From NCBI GenBank assembly GCA_002862135.1, contig PKCI01000194.1, positions 1-32,151 of the forward strand: a DNA stretch of 32,151 bases. Reading direction: 5' to 3'. The DNA comes from Verrucomicrobiota bacterium. GTDB taxonomy: Bacteria; Verrucomicrobiota; Verrucomicrobiia; Verrucomicrobiales; DEV007. Position numbers and translations under genes: made by a program. This document shows positions 7,292 through 14,803 of the stretch, one piece after another. Within the stretch, counting starts at the first letter, position 1, and each line of letters begins with the position of its first letter. The notes under the pieces are model-generated. The model saw only the letters and a program-made list of their open reading frames with translations, ran no database searches and was not told the origin of the DNA.

Positions 7292-8848
7292 TCATTTTAC
7301 GGGCGTTCCGACGGCTGGCAGATTATCCACCATGCCGGCCTTGGTGCGACGAAGTTCGTCGATCGCCTGACTACGAAACTTTTTCAGAGTCTCCTGGTGG
7401 ACAGCAAGTTGGGCGAGATTGACCACTTCCTCCGGATCGTCGTCCATATGATAGAGCTCCTCGGTCTCACCTTCGATCAGGTTGCGGATGTATTTGTATT
7501 CCCCCTCACACAACATGACATACCACGGAATGCCGGGACCATGAATCAACCTGGGATCACCGGCCGGAGGAACGTTATTCGTGTCGGAACCGAATTGTTT
7601 GGCAGTGTGAACCAGCAATGCTGGGTATTCCCAGGCCTTATCTTCAGCACCTAGCAAAGGGCTCAAATCATAGCCATGCATTTCCCAGGGCAACTCAATG
7701 CCGGCCTGGGCGAAAAAGGTTGGCACAATATCGACACCAGCGATGGGCTCTTCAATCACCCGTCCGGCACTTTGATCCGCGATCGCCCCCGGCATGCGAA
7801 TAATCATGGGTGCCTCCACATTGGCCCGATAGGGTGCTACCTTGGACTTGAAGCCCTTCTGCCCCCAGGCAAAGCCTTGATCTGACGTGAAAACGATCAA
7901 CGTGTTTTCGTCCTGCCCCGTTGCCTGCAGCGCTTCAAGCAATCGGCCAACACCTTCATCGATCGCAAGAACGCCCTGCTGATATTGCTGGACCCAGTCC
8001 CGCAGCGAACGACCCGGCATATCCTTCATCCCTACCGGGCTGTCATCTCGCACTTTCCTCTCCACAGGCTCACCGTTTTTACCCGGCTCCCAGAATTCCA
8101 TTTCCTGAATATATTTGGGCTTATCCGGGCGCGGTGGATAAATATCAGCCGGGACTTCAACCATAGCATCCTGATAGTCATCGAGGTGACGTTCCGCGGG
8201 GGTGAAGGGTCCGTGCACGGCTCCATAGCAAAGCCAGAGGTACCAGGGCTTACCCTCCTCCCTGCCTTCACCGCTGATGTAATCCACAGCCCAGTCAGTG
8301 TAATTATCAGTGGTGTAACCCTTGGTCATCTTCGGCTTGCCGCCGTTCTTCACGATGAGTTGGTTGTCGTAGTAGTAGGGGGAATTATCCACGTATTTGG
8401 GGCGGTTCCAGACGATCTGGTAATCCCAGTCCCGGCCGAACCCGTCATCAGCTCCTGTATGCCATTTCCCGATATGTGCAGTGGTGTAGCCGTTTTTACG
8501 AAAGACACTCGGCCAGAAACGACACTGCTCTGGGTCGTAAACGCTTCCGGGGTATTGCCCTTCCATCCGCATGGATTCGATTCCATGCTGCTGAAGCCCG
8601 GTCAGCAGCGAGGCTCTTGATGTCATGCACCAGGATCCGATATAGGCGTGCTCAAAGCGAACTCCCGCCGCCGCCAAGGCATCAATGTTAGGTGTATTAA
8701 CCCACGAATGAGCCTCTTCATAACAACTCACGGTTCGCGTCGACTGGTCGTCTGTGTAGATAAAGAGAATGTTAGGCCGATCAGCAGCCTCAACAGAGAC
8801 TGCGAGGCATCCAAGCAGTCCCACAAGCGAGTGAATCCAGAGTTTCAT
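7292..8848 (-). CDS. Exported formylglycine-type sulfatase with an unusual C-x-T-x-R motif
   Basis: A 518-residue S1-type sulfatase with a signal peptide (residues 1-21, ending VEA). Residues ~25-34 (NILFIYTDDQ) carry the first metal-binding aspartates, D33 and D34. The modified cysteine is C74 in WCMTSRASLLTG: the usual C-x-P/A-x-R motif has Thr where Pro or Ala is expected. The GKWH motif is at ~125-130, and the later metal site reads SDQG rather than the common DNG. The C-terminal region (LYHMDDDPEEVVNLA) is typical of alkaline-phosphatase-fold sulfatases. It should hydrolyse sulfate esters in the periplasm if the cysteine is converted to formylglycine by a maturase, not encoded here. It is divergent from the phosphotransferase gene (109-bp gap) and 73 bp upstream of tctA. 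The substrate subfamily cannot be assigned by eye. Confidence 0.9.
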   Translation of the reverse strand: MKLWIHSLVGLLGCLAVSVEAADRPNILFIYTDDQSTRTVSCYEEAHSWVNTPNIDALAAAGVRFEHAYIGSWCMTSRASLLTGLQQHGIESMRMEGQYPGSVYDPEQCRFWPSVFRKNGYTTAHIGKWHTGADDGFGRDWDYQIVWNRPKYVDNSPYYYDNQLIVKNGGKPKMTKGYTTDNYTDWAVDYISGEGREEGKPWYLWLCYGAVHGPFTPAERHLDDYQDAMVEVPADIYPPRPDKPKYIQEMEFWEPGKNGEPVERKVRDDSPVGMKDMPGRSLRDWVQQYQQGVLAIDEGVGRLLEALQATGQDENTLIVFTSDQGFAWGQKGFKSKVAPYRANVEAPMIIRMPGAIADQSAGRVIEEPIAGVDIVPTFFAQAGIELPWEMHGYDLSPLLGAEDKAWEYPALLVHTAKQFGSDTNNVPPAGDPRLIHGPGIPWYVMLCEGEYKYIRNLIEGETEELYHMDDDPEEVVNLAQLAVHQETLKKFRSQAIDELRRTKAGMVDNLPAVGTPVK

Positions 8849-8957
8849 AAGGGGTCCCCATATATCGAAATAAGGGGCTGAAAGCGAAACAATAATGCGG
8901 TGATCATTTCCATCGAAAAACTACCTTTTCTACGCCACAATTGAGTATCCATTCCTC

Positions 8958-9944
8958 ATGACCCACGCCCTCGGCGAACAGTTTGAAGCCACCATCCTTG
9001 AAGCCACCGGCGCCTCCAGTCTCATGGTCGTAGAGATGATTCAGGAACTATGGAGCGGCTACGGCAAAATACTGCGTCTCTCTTTAGCGGGGGGGAACCG
9101 TGAAACGGTAGTCATCAAGCATGTCTCCATACCCTTCGAATCCCGTCATCCCAGGGGGTGGAACTCGAATTTCTCCCATAAGCGAAAGGTATTTTCCTAC
9201 CAGGTCGAGACAGAGTGGTATCGCCAATGGAGCACGCGTTGCGACGAACATTGCCGCATCCCCAAGTTTCTCGCCTTTGACCGCGACGTCGATAATGTCC
9301 TCGTTGTTCTCGAAGATCTCGATTCCGTTGGCTACCCCGCTAGGCTCTCAAGCCTCTCTATCTCTCAGATCCGAAATTGCCTGACCTGGCTCGCAGAGTT
9401 TCACGCCACCTTCCTCGGAGAGAAACCAGAAGGACTCTGGGAAACCGGGACCTACTGGCACCTTACCACCCGGCCAGAAGAACTGGAGGCTCTCGATGAT
9501 GCTTCCCTCAAAGCAGCTGCCTCAAAGATTGACGAAACGCTCAGCGCCGCCACCTACCAGACTTTCGTTCACGGCGATGCCAAGCTGGCCAACTTCTGCT
9601 TCTCCGCCGATGGCACACAGGTCGCTGCACTCGACTTCCAGTATGTCGGTGGCGGCTGCGGGATGAAGGACGTCGCCTACTTCATCGGCAGTTGTCTCGA
9701 CGAAGCCAGCTGCGAAGCCCGGGAAGAAGAACTGCTGGACGCCTACTTCGAATCGTTTTCCGCGGCACTGCACAGGCGACGGCCTGCCATCGAAACCTCT
9801 GCCGTCGTGTCCGAGTGGCGTGAACTTTTCCCGGTCGCCTGGACGGATTTCCATCGCTTTCTCAAAGGCTGGTGCCCCGGCCATTGGAAGATCAATTCGT
9901 ACTCTGAACGTCTAGCTCGCGAGGTCGTTGTGGCACTGAAGTAG
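8958..9944 (+). CDS. Phosphotransferase of the aminoglycoside/ecdysteroid kinase-like fold
   Basis: A 328-residue cytoplasmic protein with no signal peptide and a protein-kinase-like fold. K54 in VVIKHV is a good candidate for the ATP-binding lysine. The hinge-like stretch is LVVLEDLD (~115-122). The catalytic loop is [13 protein letters not shown] with H205, D207 and N212, and the metal-binding aspartate is D226 in LDFQYVGGG. The HGDxxxxN pattern followed by LDFQ and a DVAYFIG tail resembles the EcKinase/DUF1679-type and CHK-like families, which phosphorylate small hydroxylated molecules; the bacterial substrates are mostly unknown. It begins the rightward unit with the membrane protein and the IMPase-like gene, though the 158-bp gap after it allows separate transcription. 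A kinase near a sugar-phosphate-type phosphatase suggests handling of a phosphorylated small molecule, which is inference only. Confidence 0.75.
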   Translation: MTHALGEQFEATILEATGASSLMVVEMIQELWSGYGKILRLSLAGGNRETVVIKHVSIPFESRHPRGWNSNFSHKRKVFSYQVETEWYRQWSTRCDEHCRIPKFLAFDRDVDNVLVVLEDLDSVGYPARLSSLSISQIRNCLTWLAEFHATFLGEKPEGLWETGTYWHLTTRPEELEALDDASLKAAASKIDETLSAATYQTFVHGDAKLANFCFSADGTQVAALDFQYVGGGCGMKDVAYFIGSCLDEASCEAREEELLDAYFESFSAALHRRRPAIETSAVVSEWRELFPVAWTDFHRFLKGWCPGHWKINSYSERLAREVVVALK

Positions 9945-10020
9945 CCACTTAATCTGGAAAACGAAGTTCGTTAGCAGCCAGGGGCCCCAGCCAACTTTCT
10001 TGAAATCGAACAAAAACAAT

Positions 10021-10070
10021 TCACCTTCATCTGGCCAATCATCTGGCCAATCATCTGGCCAATCACCTTC
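10021..10070. repeat. Three perfect 12-bp tandem repeats bracketed by an 8-bp direct repeat
   Basis: The unit CATCTGGCCAAT occurs three times without mismatch at 10028-10063. The octamer TCACCTTC occurs just before (10021-10028) and just after (10063-10070). The 12-bp period keeps reading frames, and the frame of the downstream membrane protein stays open through the repeat (from 10004), where it would read as repeated HLAN. No ATG or GTG in that frame precedes 10103. The repeat is 33 bp upstream of that ATG and is probably a slippage product or a leader element. Confidence 0.85.
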
Positions 10071-10102
10071 CCATTACCCATTGGTTCGCTACCCACGGCT
10101 TC

Positions 10103-12181
10103 ATGATCTCGCTAGTTTTAATGAATTTGATCAGTCTGATCATTCTTGGTCTCTCTGCATTCCCTATCGGATATCTGATCCTCAATCGGGCCCAACTGCG
10201 ATGGACCACCTTGGAATCAGTGGATCGAAGTAACCGGTTGTTTGCCATTCTATTTCTGGGCCTGAGCTGGTCCACTCTTTGGCTCTACTTGTTGATATTC
10301 ACCCCGTTGGACTATCACTCAGTCCACATCGTCGCCGCCATCAAGCTTGGCATCGAGATAGTTGCCGCAATTTTTGCGCTCTATATCTTTTGCAAACACC
10401 GGCCAAAAAAAACAACCAATCCTGTTAACGATAGCGGTTTGATCTGGAATATTCTAGGCTACTGCCTTGCCATCGCATTTGCATGCGGCAGCATCTATCT
10501 CCATCCCACTGCCATGGATAATGCAGCCCTGTACTGGCTTGCTTTCCAAATAGTGAGCAGCAACTTTGATCCATCAACAGCCCAAGGCTCTCCGTTCTAC
10601 ATCAGCTGGCTTATATCGCCCTCTGCCCTTCTCTCAAAGCACTTTATCATCGGCAATATTGCTGTGGTCATGAAGATGGCAGGAGCGCTCACCCTCTGGG
10701 TGACAGTTAAATATTTCTGCGGGCTTGTATTCACGCTTTCAAGAGGGCCAATCGCTATCCTCATTACCATCCTTATCCTCGACTCGTTCATCGGCGACTA
10801 CGGAATCTTTAAATCCGGTAAGGAGTCGCCAATTGGAATGCTCTTTCTGATCCCGATTTTGGGGCTGCTGATCAACAACGATCACGATAAGTCAACCACT
10901 TGGAAATTACCCGTTCTCCTGGGATTGTTTTCCAACCTCGCTATTGGTTTCGCTGCTGTCACCATACCCTATCTCGCCATTATCTATGTGCTGTTGCTCT
11001 TTACTGGCAAACTAGGTCTTCGTTGTCTGTTTAGCCTAGCCGTGACTGGCGCTCTGACCATCCCGTTTTCCTTCGCCACAATGCTCCATATCAACATGGC
11101 GCTTCTGGTAACCGTCTACTGGACTTGCTGTATCGTTGGTGTCTTCCTGCTGATACGGACAGGAGGATTCAAAAAGCTGCAAAGCAATACCTCTGATGCG
11201 CGCACAGACATGGCATTTTGGTTAACTACGAGTTCGAGTCTGGTGAGCCTCATCCTTCTGTTCATGCTTCTTCCGGTTGCCTACGAGCCGCGCCCGTTCT
11301 TTCCCCTAGACGGAGAGTCAGACATGAAAACTCTCCTCCTTAGTTTACCGCACTTCCCTCGATTCGCGAAGGTTTGCAACGTCATCGCATTTTTCCTGAT
11401 GTGGCTTATCGCGATTCGAGGCCGAAGACTTGGCCTTGCACTTTTTCTCAGCTTTCCCTGGATCGCACTGGCGACAGTGGTTGTTATAGCCAAGCTCCAA
11501 ATTACCAATCTCCCATTCTCCCCCCAACACCTTTGGGACTTGGCCAAGGATATTCCGAACTGGTGGCTACCTGTGTATTATGCAGTCAATACTGCCTGGC
11601 TGATCCACCTTGCGCAGCAAATGATTTCTTCATGGATTCTGAAGAAGCGCTTCCTAAACGATTCTGCCTCCGGTATTGCAGTCGCTATGCTCGCGATGTT
11701 CCTGAGTTATTATTCGTTATCTTCGATGTTCAAAGACTTCTATCACTTTAATCGCAAACCTCTACATCTCGGTGCAGTCTTTCACCCGCACAAAGAGTTT
11801 TGTGCTGCCGCTGACTGCTTTCACCAAGTCCTGAATCTTCCTCAGGAGAAGCTGATTGATTGGTCAGAGCGCGGGCTCTGGGCAAGCACAGAGGACGGGG
11901 CAAAGATGTTTACCGAGAACTACTACGCATACACATGGTCGTTCCATTCTGTCGGTGGACGGGTCTACCAATTTGCACCTGAGTCCGTTGGCATTCCTTT
12001 CTCAAATCTCGACGGACAATGGCAACTGGCGATGCTCGATCAAAAGACTGCTGAATCAATTGCACCCGATATCGATAAACGACTGATCTGTCAGATCACG
12101 GAAACCTCAGCAATCTATATGGTTGGCGACGCCAAAGCCTTCAATGTAGCAGCTGAGGCAATCCTTCCACTGGTGAGGTAG
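10103..12181 (+). CDS. Large polytopic membrane protein of unknown function (~14 helices plus a C-terminal soluble domain)
   Basis: A 692-residue protein I do not recognise. Hydrophobic segments occur throughout residues 1 to ~555, about 14 in all, for example SLIILGLSAFPIGYLIL, LFAILFLGLSWSTLWLYLL and IVAAIKLGIEIVAAIFALY. The final ~130 residues (from KDFYHFNRKP) are soluble and contain HPHKEFCAAADCF and WSERGLWASTEDG. The layout (long multi-helix N-terminal part with a soluble C-terminal domain) resembles GT-C glycosyltransferases or polymer-export proteins, but I see no diagnostic motif, so this is only a structural analogy. The first methionine is at 10103 with no Shine-Dalgarno; M7 is an alternative, and the frame is open further upstream through the 12-bp repeats. 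The gene ends 11 bp before the IMPase-like gene, so the two are probably co-transcribed. It looks somewhat more AT-rich than its neighbours. Confidence 0.65.
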   Translation: MISLVLMNLISLIILGLSAFPIGYLILNRAQLRWTTLESVDRSNRLFAILFLGLSWSTLWLYLLIFTPLDYHSVHIVAAIKLGIEIVAAIFALYIFCKHRPKKTTNPVNDSGLIWNILGYCLAIAFACGSIYLHPTAMDNAALYWLAFQIVSSNFDPSTAQGSPFYISWLISPSALLSKHFIIGNIAVVMKMAGALTLWVTVKYFCGLVFTLSRGPIAILITILILDSFIGDYGIFKSGKESPIGMLFLIPILGLLINNDHDKSTTWKLPVLLGLFSNLAIGFAAVTIPYLAIIYVLLLFTGKLGLRCLFSLAVTGALTIPFSFATMLHINMALLVTVYWTCCIVGVFLLIRTGGFKKLQSNTSDARTDMAFWLTTSSSLVSLILLFMLLPVAYEPRPFFPLDGESDMKTLLLSLPHFPRFAKVCNVIAFFLMWLIAIRGRRLGLALFLSFPWIALATVVVIAKLQITNLPFSPQHLWDLAKDIPNWWLPVYYAVNTAWLIHLAQQMISSWILKKRFLNDSASGIAVAMLAMFLSYYSLSSMFKDFYHFNRKPLHLGAVFHPHKEFCAAADCFHQVLNLPQEKLIDWSERGLWASTEDGAKMFTENYYAYTWSFHSVGGRVYQFAPESVGIPFSNLDGQWQLAMLDQKTAESIAPDIDKRLICQITETSAIYMVGDAKAFNVAAEAILPLVR

Positions 12182-12192
12182 AATCCCCCTGA

Positions 12193-13080
12193 ATGAAGCT
12201 TACGCCTCAGAATCTGGAAACCCTTCACGACCTCGCTGTCACAACGGCGACACAGGCAGGGGTTCATATCCAGTCACGGGTTCACAACCACAGAGGCCCG
12301 CAGGCCAAAGACAGCGGGGACACCCCCGCCTCACAAGTCGTCACAGAAGTTGATCACGAAAGCCAGGACCTCATCCTGTCACGACTAACCGATTCAATCG
12401 TCGATTACGAACTCGGCCTCCTCACCGAAGAAAGCGAAGACAATTCCAGCCGACTCGAAAGGGACGCCTTCTGGTGCATCGACCCCATCGACGGAACGCT
12501 CCCTTTCACCGAAGGAGTCCCGGGTTACTCCGTCTCCATCGCCCTCGTTTCGCGTGAAGGAAAACCATTGATCGGAGTGATCCATGACCCTGTTATGAAA
12601 ACCACATATCATGCCTTCCTTGGCAGCGAAGCCATGCGAGACGGTAAAGTTATTTTGTCAGGAAATGAATACTCTGCCAGCCATCTTACCTGGACCCAGG
12701 ACCGGAGCATGAAGAAGTCAATCGGCAACGCCCGGGCCCGGGAGTTCCTTGAAGAGCTGGCCTATCGGGAAGGCTTTGACGGATTAAAGATTCTCGATCA
12801 CGCCGGATCGGTCCTCAACGCCTGCTGGGTCAGCCAGAACCAACCGGCCGTCTACTTCAAGTTTCCCAAGCCTACCCAAGGAGGGGGATCAGTCTGGGAC
12901 TTCGCCGCGACTGCCTGCCTTTTCAACGAATGGGGGCAACCGCCTACTGATATCCACGGCGAACCACTCAACCTCAATCCCGAGGGCAGCACGTTCATGA
13001 ATGAAAAGGCCGTCGTTTACGCTTCCAGCCCCGAGCTGAGAAAAGCAATCCACGAGTTTTATCGAGACCTCAAGGCCTGA
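12193..13080 (+). CDS. Inositol monophosphatase-family phosphatase, CysQ/3'(2'),5'-bisphosphate nucleotidase-like
   Basis: A 295-residue Mg2+-dependent phosphatase. Metal-binding motifs are intact: LLTEES (E79, E80), CIDPIDGT (D97, D100, with G101 and T102) and GGSVWDFAATACLF (D236), the usual three elements of the IMPase/FBPase superfamily. The spacing and the GGSVWDFAA wording fit inositol monophosphatase or CysQ-like 3'-phosphoadenosine phosphatases; sequence alone does not separate these from other sugar-phosphate phosphatases. It is cytoplasmic, with no signal peptide. It follows the membrane protein by 11 bp. Its stop codon (TGA, 13078-13080) directly abuts the stop codon of the opposing sulfatase gene, leaving no intergenic base. 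A PAP phosphatase beside sulfatases would fit sulfur-ester metabolism, but that is inference. Confidence 0.85.
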   Translation: MKLTPQNLETLHDLAVTTATQAGVHIQSRVHNHRGPQAKDSGDTPASQVVTEVDHESQDLILSRLTDSIVDYELGLLTEESEDNSSRLERDAFWCIDPIDGTLPFTEGVPGYSVSIALVSREGKPLIGVIHDPVMKTTYHAFLGSEAMRDGKVILSGNEYSASHLTWTQDRSMKKSIGNARAREFLEELAYREGFDGLKILDHAGSVLNACWVSQNQPAVYFKFPKPTQGGGSVWDFAATACLFNEWGQPPTDIHGEPLNLNPEGSTFMNEKAVVYASSPELRKAIHEFYRDLKA

Positions 13081-14781
13081 TCAATCCATCCGAAAGACGA
13101 AAACGTAGTAGGCTCCTCTTTCATCACCATTTTCGCTCACAAATGTGGTGAGCAACTGGCCTTCTCCTGCTCCCAGTTCCAACTCAAAGGAAACTGACTT
13201 AGCGCCTTCAGCAATCTCCGTCTCCAACTTCTGCCCACCCACTTCAAGAATGGCCTTGGCGGCATTAATCGCGTGAATCGCACCGGGAGGTCGCTCCATC
13301 AGGGTAATTCGATACCTGGCATTTTCAGCAACCTTGATTTCCCACGGGCCATTGAAAAGCGGCGCTTCCTTAACCACATCCTGGTGCCAAGGAATCTTGT
13401 CAGCATGCCAGTCGTGAGCTGTAAGAAATGTGGGATTTGCCTGATTCATTGAACCTACCGTGATGGGTACTAGAGTATTATTACGAACAGCGACTTGATC
13501 CCACCAACGCTCGTAAGCTTCGAGAAGTTCCCTGGCTTTGTCAGGATTACTGGTGATAACATTGGCTTCCTGGCCCCTGTCCGTATTGAGCTCATAGAGC
13601 TCTGTCCGGCCAACCAGGCGATAGCTTCCATCGATCACCACGAAGTCCTTATATTTCTCAGGAACAGGGATTCGCTGATTGTTCACGACCAAGATGCGAT
13701 CTACCCACGCTTCACCGGGGTTCTTCAGCAGAGAAACCAGGCTGCGACCATGGAGAGGAGGTCCACTTGCCCGCTCCACTCCGCACAATTCCATCAGGGT
13801 CGGCAGGACGTCAATATGAGCCGCCGAATGCGCCACATCCTTGCCGCCTCCGACTCCACCCTGAGGCCAACGAACAAAAAAAGGAACCCGGTGACCTCCT
13901 TCGTAAATGGACCCCTTGATGCCACGCAAACCTGCTGTGAAGTCCTCGCCTTCCTTTGGATACCATGGACCTGCCGTCCCGTTATCGGTCATGAAAATAA
14001 AAATCGTATTCTCCCTCAACCCCTCGTCCTGCAGGAACTCCTCGAGCCGGCCCATGTTCTCATCAAAATTGACTAACATGCCGTAATAATCGGCCCGGTT
14101 CTGAGAGAACCCCATCTCCACAAAAGGCTGTGAGTACTTCGGATCCACGAAGTATGGGCCATGCGGCGCGTTTGGCATCAGGTAGCAGAAGAAAGGCCCA
14201 TCCTTTTGTGACCTCATAAAGCTCATGGCTTCATCGAAAAAAGCATTCGTGCAGTATCCCTTCGTCTGCTTAGGTAACCCGTTCAGGAAATATCGGTCAT
14301 CGAAGTAATCGTTACCCCAGAGATCCGGGGTTTGGCCAACGCCGCCCCCGCCGTGGTAAAGCGCGACATCGAAACCCCGGTCATGCGGGCGGCAGGGATA
14401 GTTGTCTCCCAAATGCCACTTGCCGAACATCCCCGTCGCATAGCCGGAGTCCTTGAACACATTAGCCAGCGTCACTTCTTCTGGATGTAGAAAGTGCCGC
14501 CCCGCAATGGTGTGCCAGACGCCGGTGCTGAGTGAGTAGCGACCGGTGATTAGGGCCGCCCGGGTCGGCGCACAGGTAGGGTCGACGTGAAAGTCGGTGA
14601 AGCGAATACTCTCGGAATGAAGCCGGTCAAGGTTCGGCGTCTTAAAATCAGGATTGCCGTGGCACGACAGGTCCCCGTATCCCTGGTCATCTGTCATCAC
14701 GATAACAACGTTGGGCTTGTCGTCTGCCAGCGAGATCGAGAGACCTAAGAGAAGGGCGGCAAATGAGAGAATCAGTTTCAT
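13081..14781 (-). CDS. Exported arylsulfatase-type sulfatase with an additional C-terminal region
   Basis: A 566-residue sulfatase from the ATG at 14781, which begins a signal peptide (MKLILSFAALLLGLSISLA). A longer in-frame start lies inside the preceding gene and is not credible. Motifs in order: NVVIVMTDDQGYGD (D31, D32), modified cysteine C70 in CAPTRAALITG (canonical C-x-P-x-R), FGKWHLGD, then MTDNG and KGSIYEGGHRVP. The last ~130 residues (from NQANPTFLTAHDWH) go past the catalytic domain and look like a beta-rich domain ending YYVFVFRMD, as in several PVC arylsulfatases. It should hydrolyse sulfate esters in the periplasm after formylglycine maturation. It starts 22 bp after the DUF1592 gene on the same strand and is probably the third gene of that unit. 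Its 3' end abuts the IMPase-like gene with no gap. Confidence 0.93.
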   Translation of the reverse strand: MKLILSFAALLLGLSISLADDKPNVVIVMTDDQGYGDLSCHGNPDFKTPNLDRLHSESIRFTDFHVDPTCAPTRAALITGRYSLSTGVWHTIAGRHFLHPEEVTLANVFKDSGYATGMFGKWHLGDNYPCRPHDRGFDVALYHGGGGVGQTPDLWGNDYFDDRYFLNGLPKQTKGYCTNAFFDEAMSFMRSQKDGPFFCYLMPNAPHGPYFVDPKYSQPFVEMGFSQNRADYYGMLVNFDENMGRLEEFLQDEGLRENTIFIFMTDNGTAGPWYPKEGEDFTAGLRGIKGSIYEGGHRVPFFVRWPQGGVGGGKDVAHSAAHIDVLPTLMELCGVERASGPPLHGRSLVSLLKNPGEAWVDRILVVNNQRIPVPEKYKDFVVIDGSYRLVGRTELYELNTDRGQEANVITSNPDKARELLEAYERWWDQVAVRNNTLVPITVGSMNQANPTFLTAHDWHADKIPWHQDVVKEAPLFNGPWEIKVAENARYRITLMERPPGAIHAINAAKAILEVGGQKLETEIAEGAKSVSFELELGAGEGQLLTTFVSENGDERGAYYVFVFRMD

Positions 14782-14803
14782 GACCAATGCGGTGAGAGCG
14801 TAA

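Noticed and set aside
7985-8620. Open frame of 211 codons on the plus strand
   Set aside because: It is antisense to the sulfatase gene, whose motifs are continuous on the minus strand.
9961-10002. Short palindromes AACGAAGTTCGTT and GGGGCCCC after the phosphotransferase gene as a terminator
   Set aside because: The loops are too small and no T tract follows, so no credible terminator is formed.
10021-10070. Possible CRISPR array
   Set aside because: Repeats are 12 bp and directly abut; there are no spacers and no cas genes.
10000-10233. Small frame with SSGQ repeats (77 codons)
   Set aside because: The repeats come from the 12-bp DNA repeat; the frame then runs 130 bp into the well-supported membrane protein gene in a different frame.
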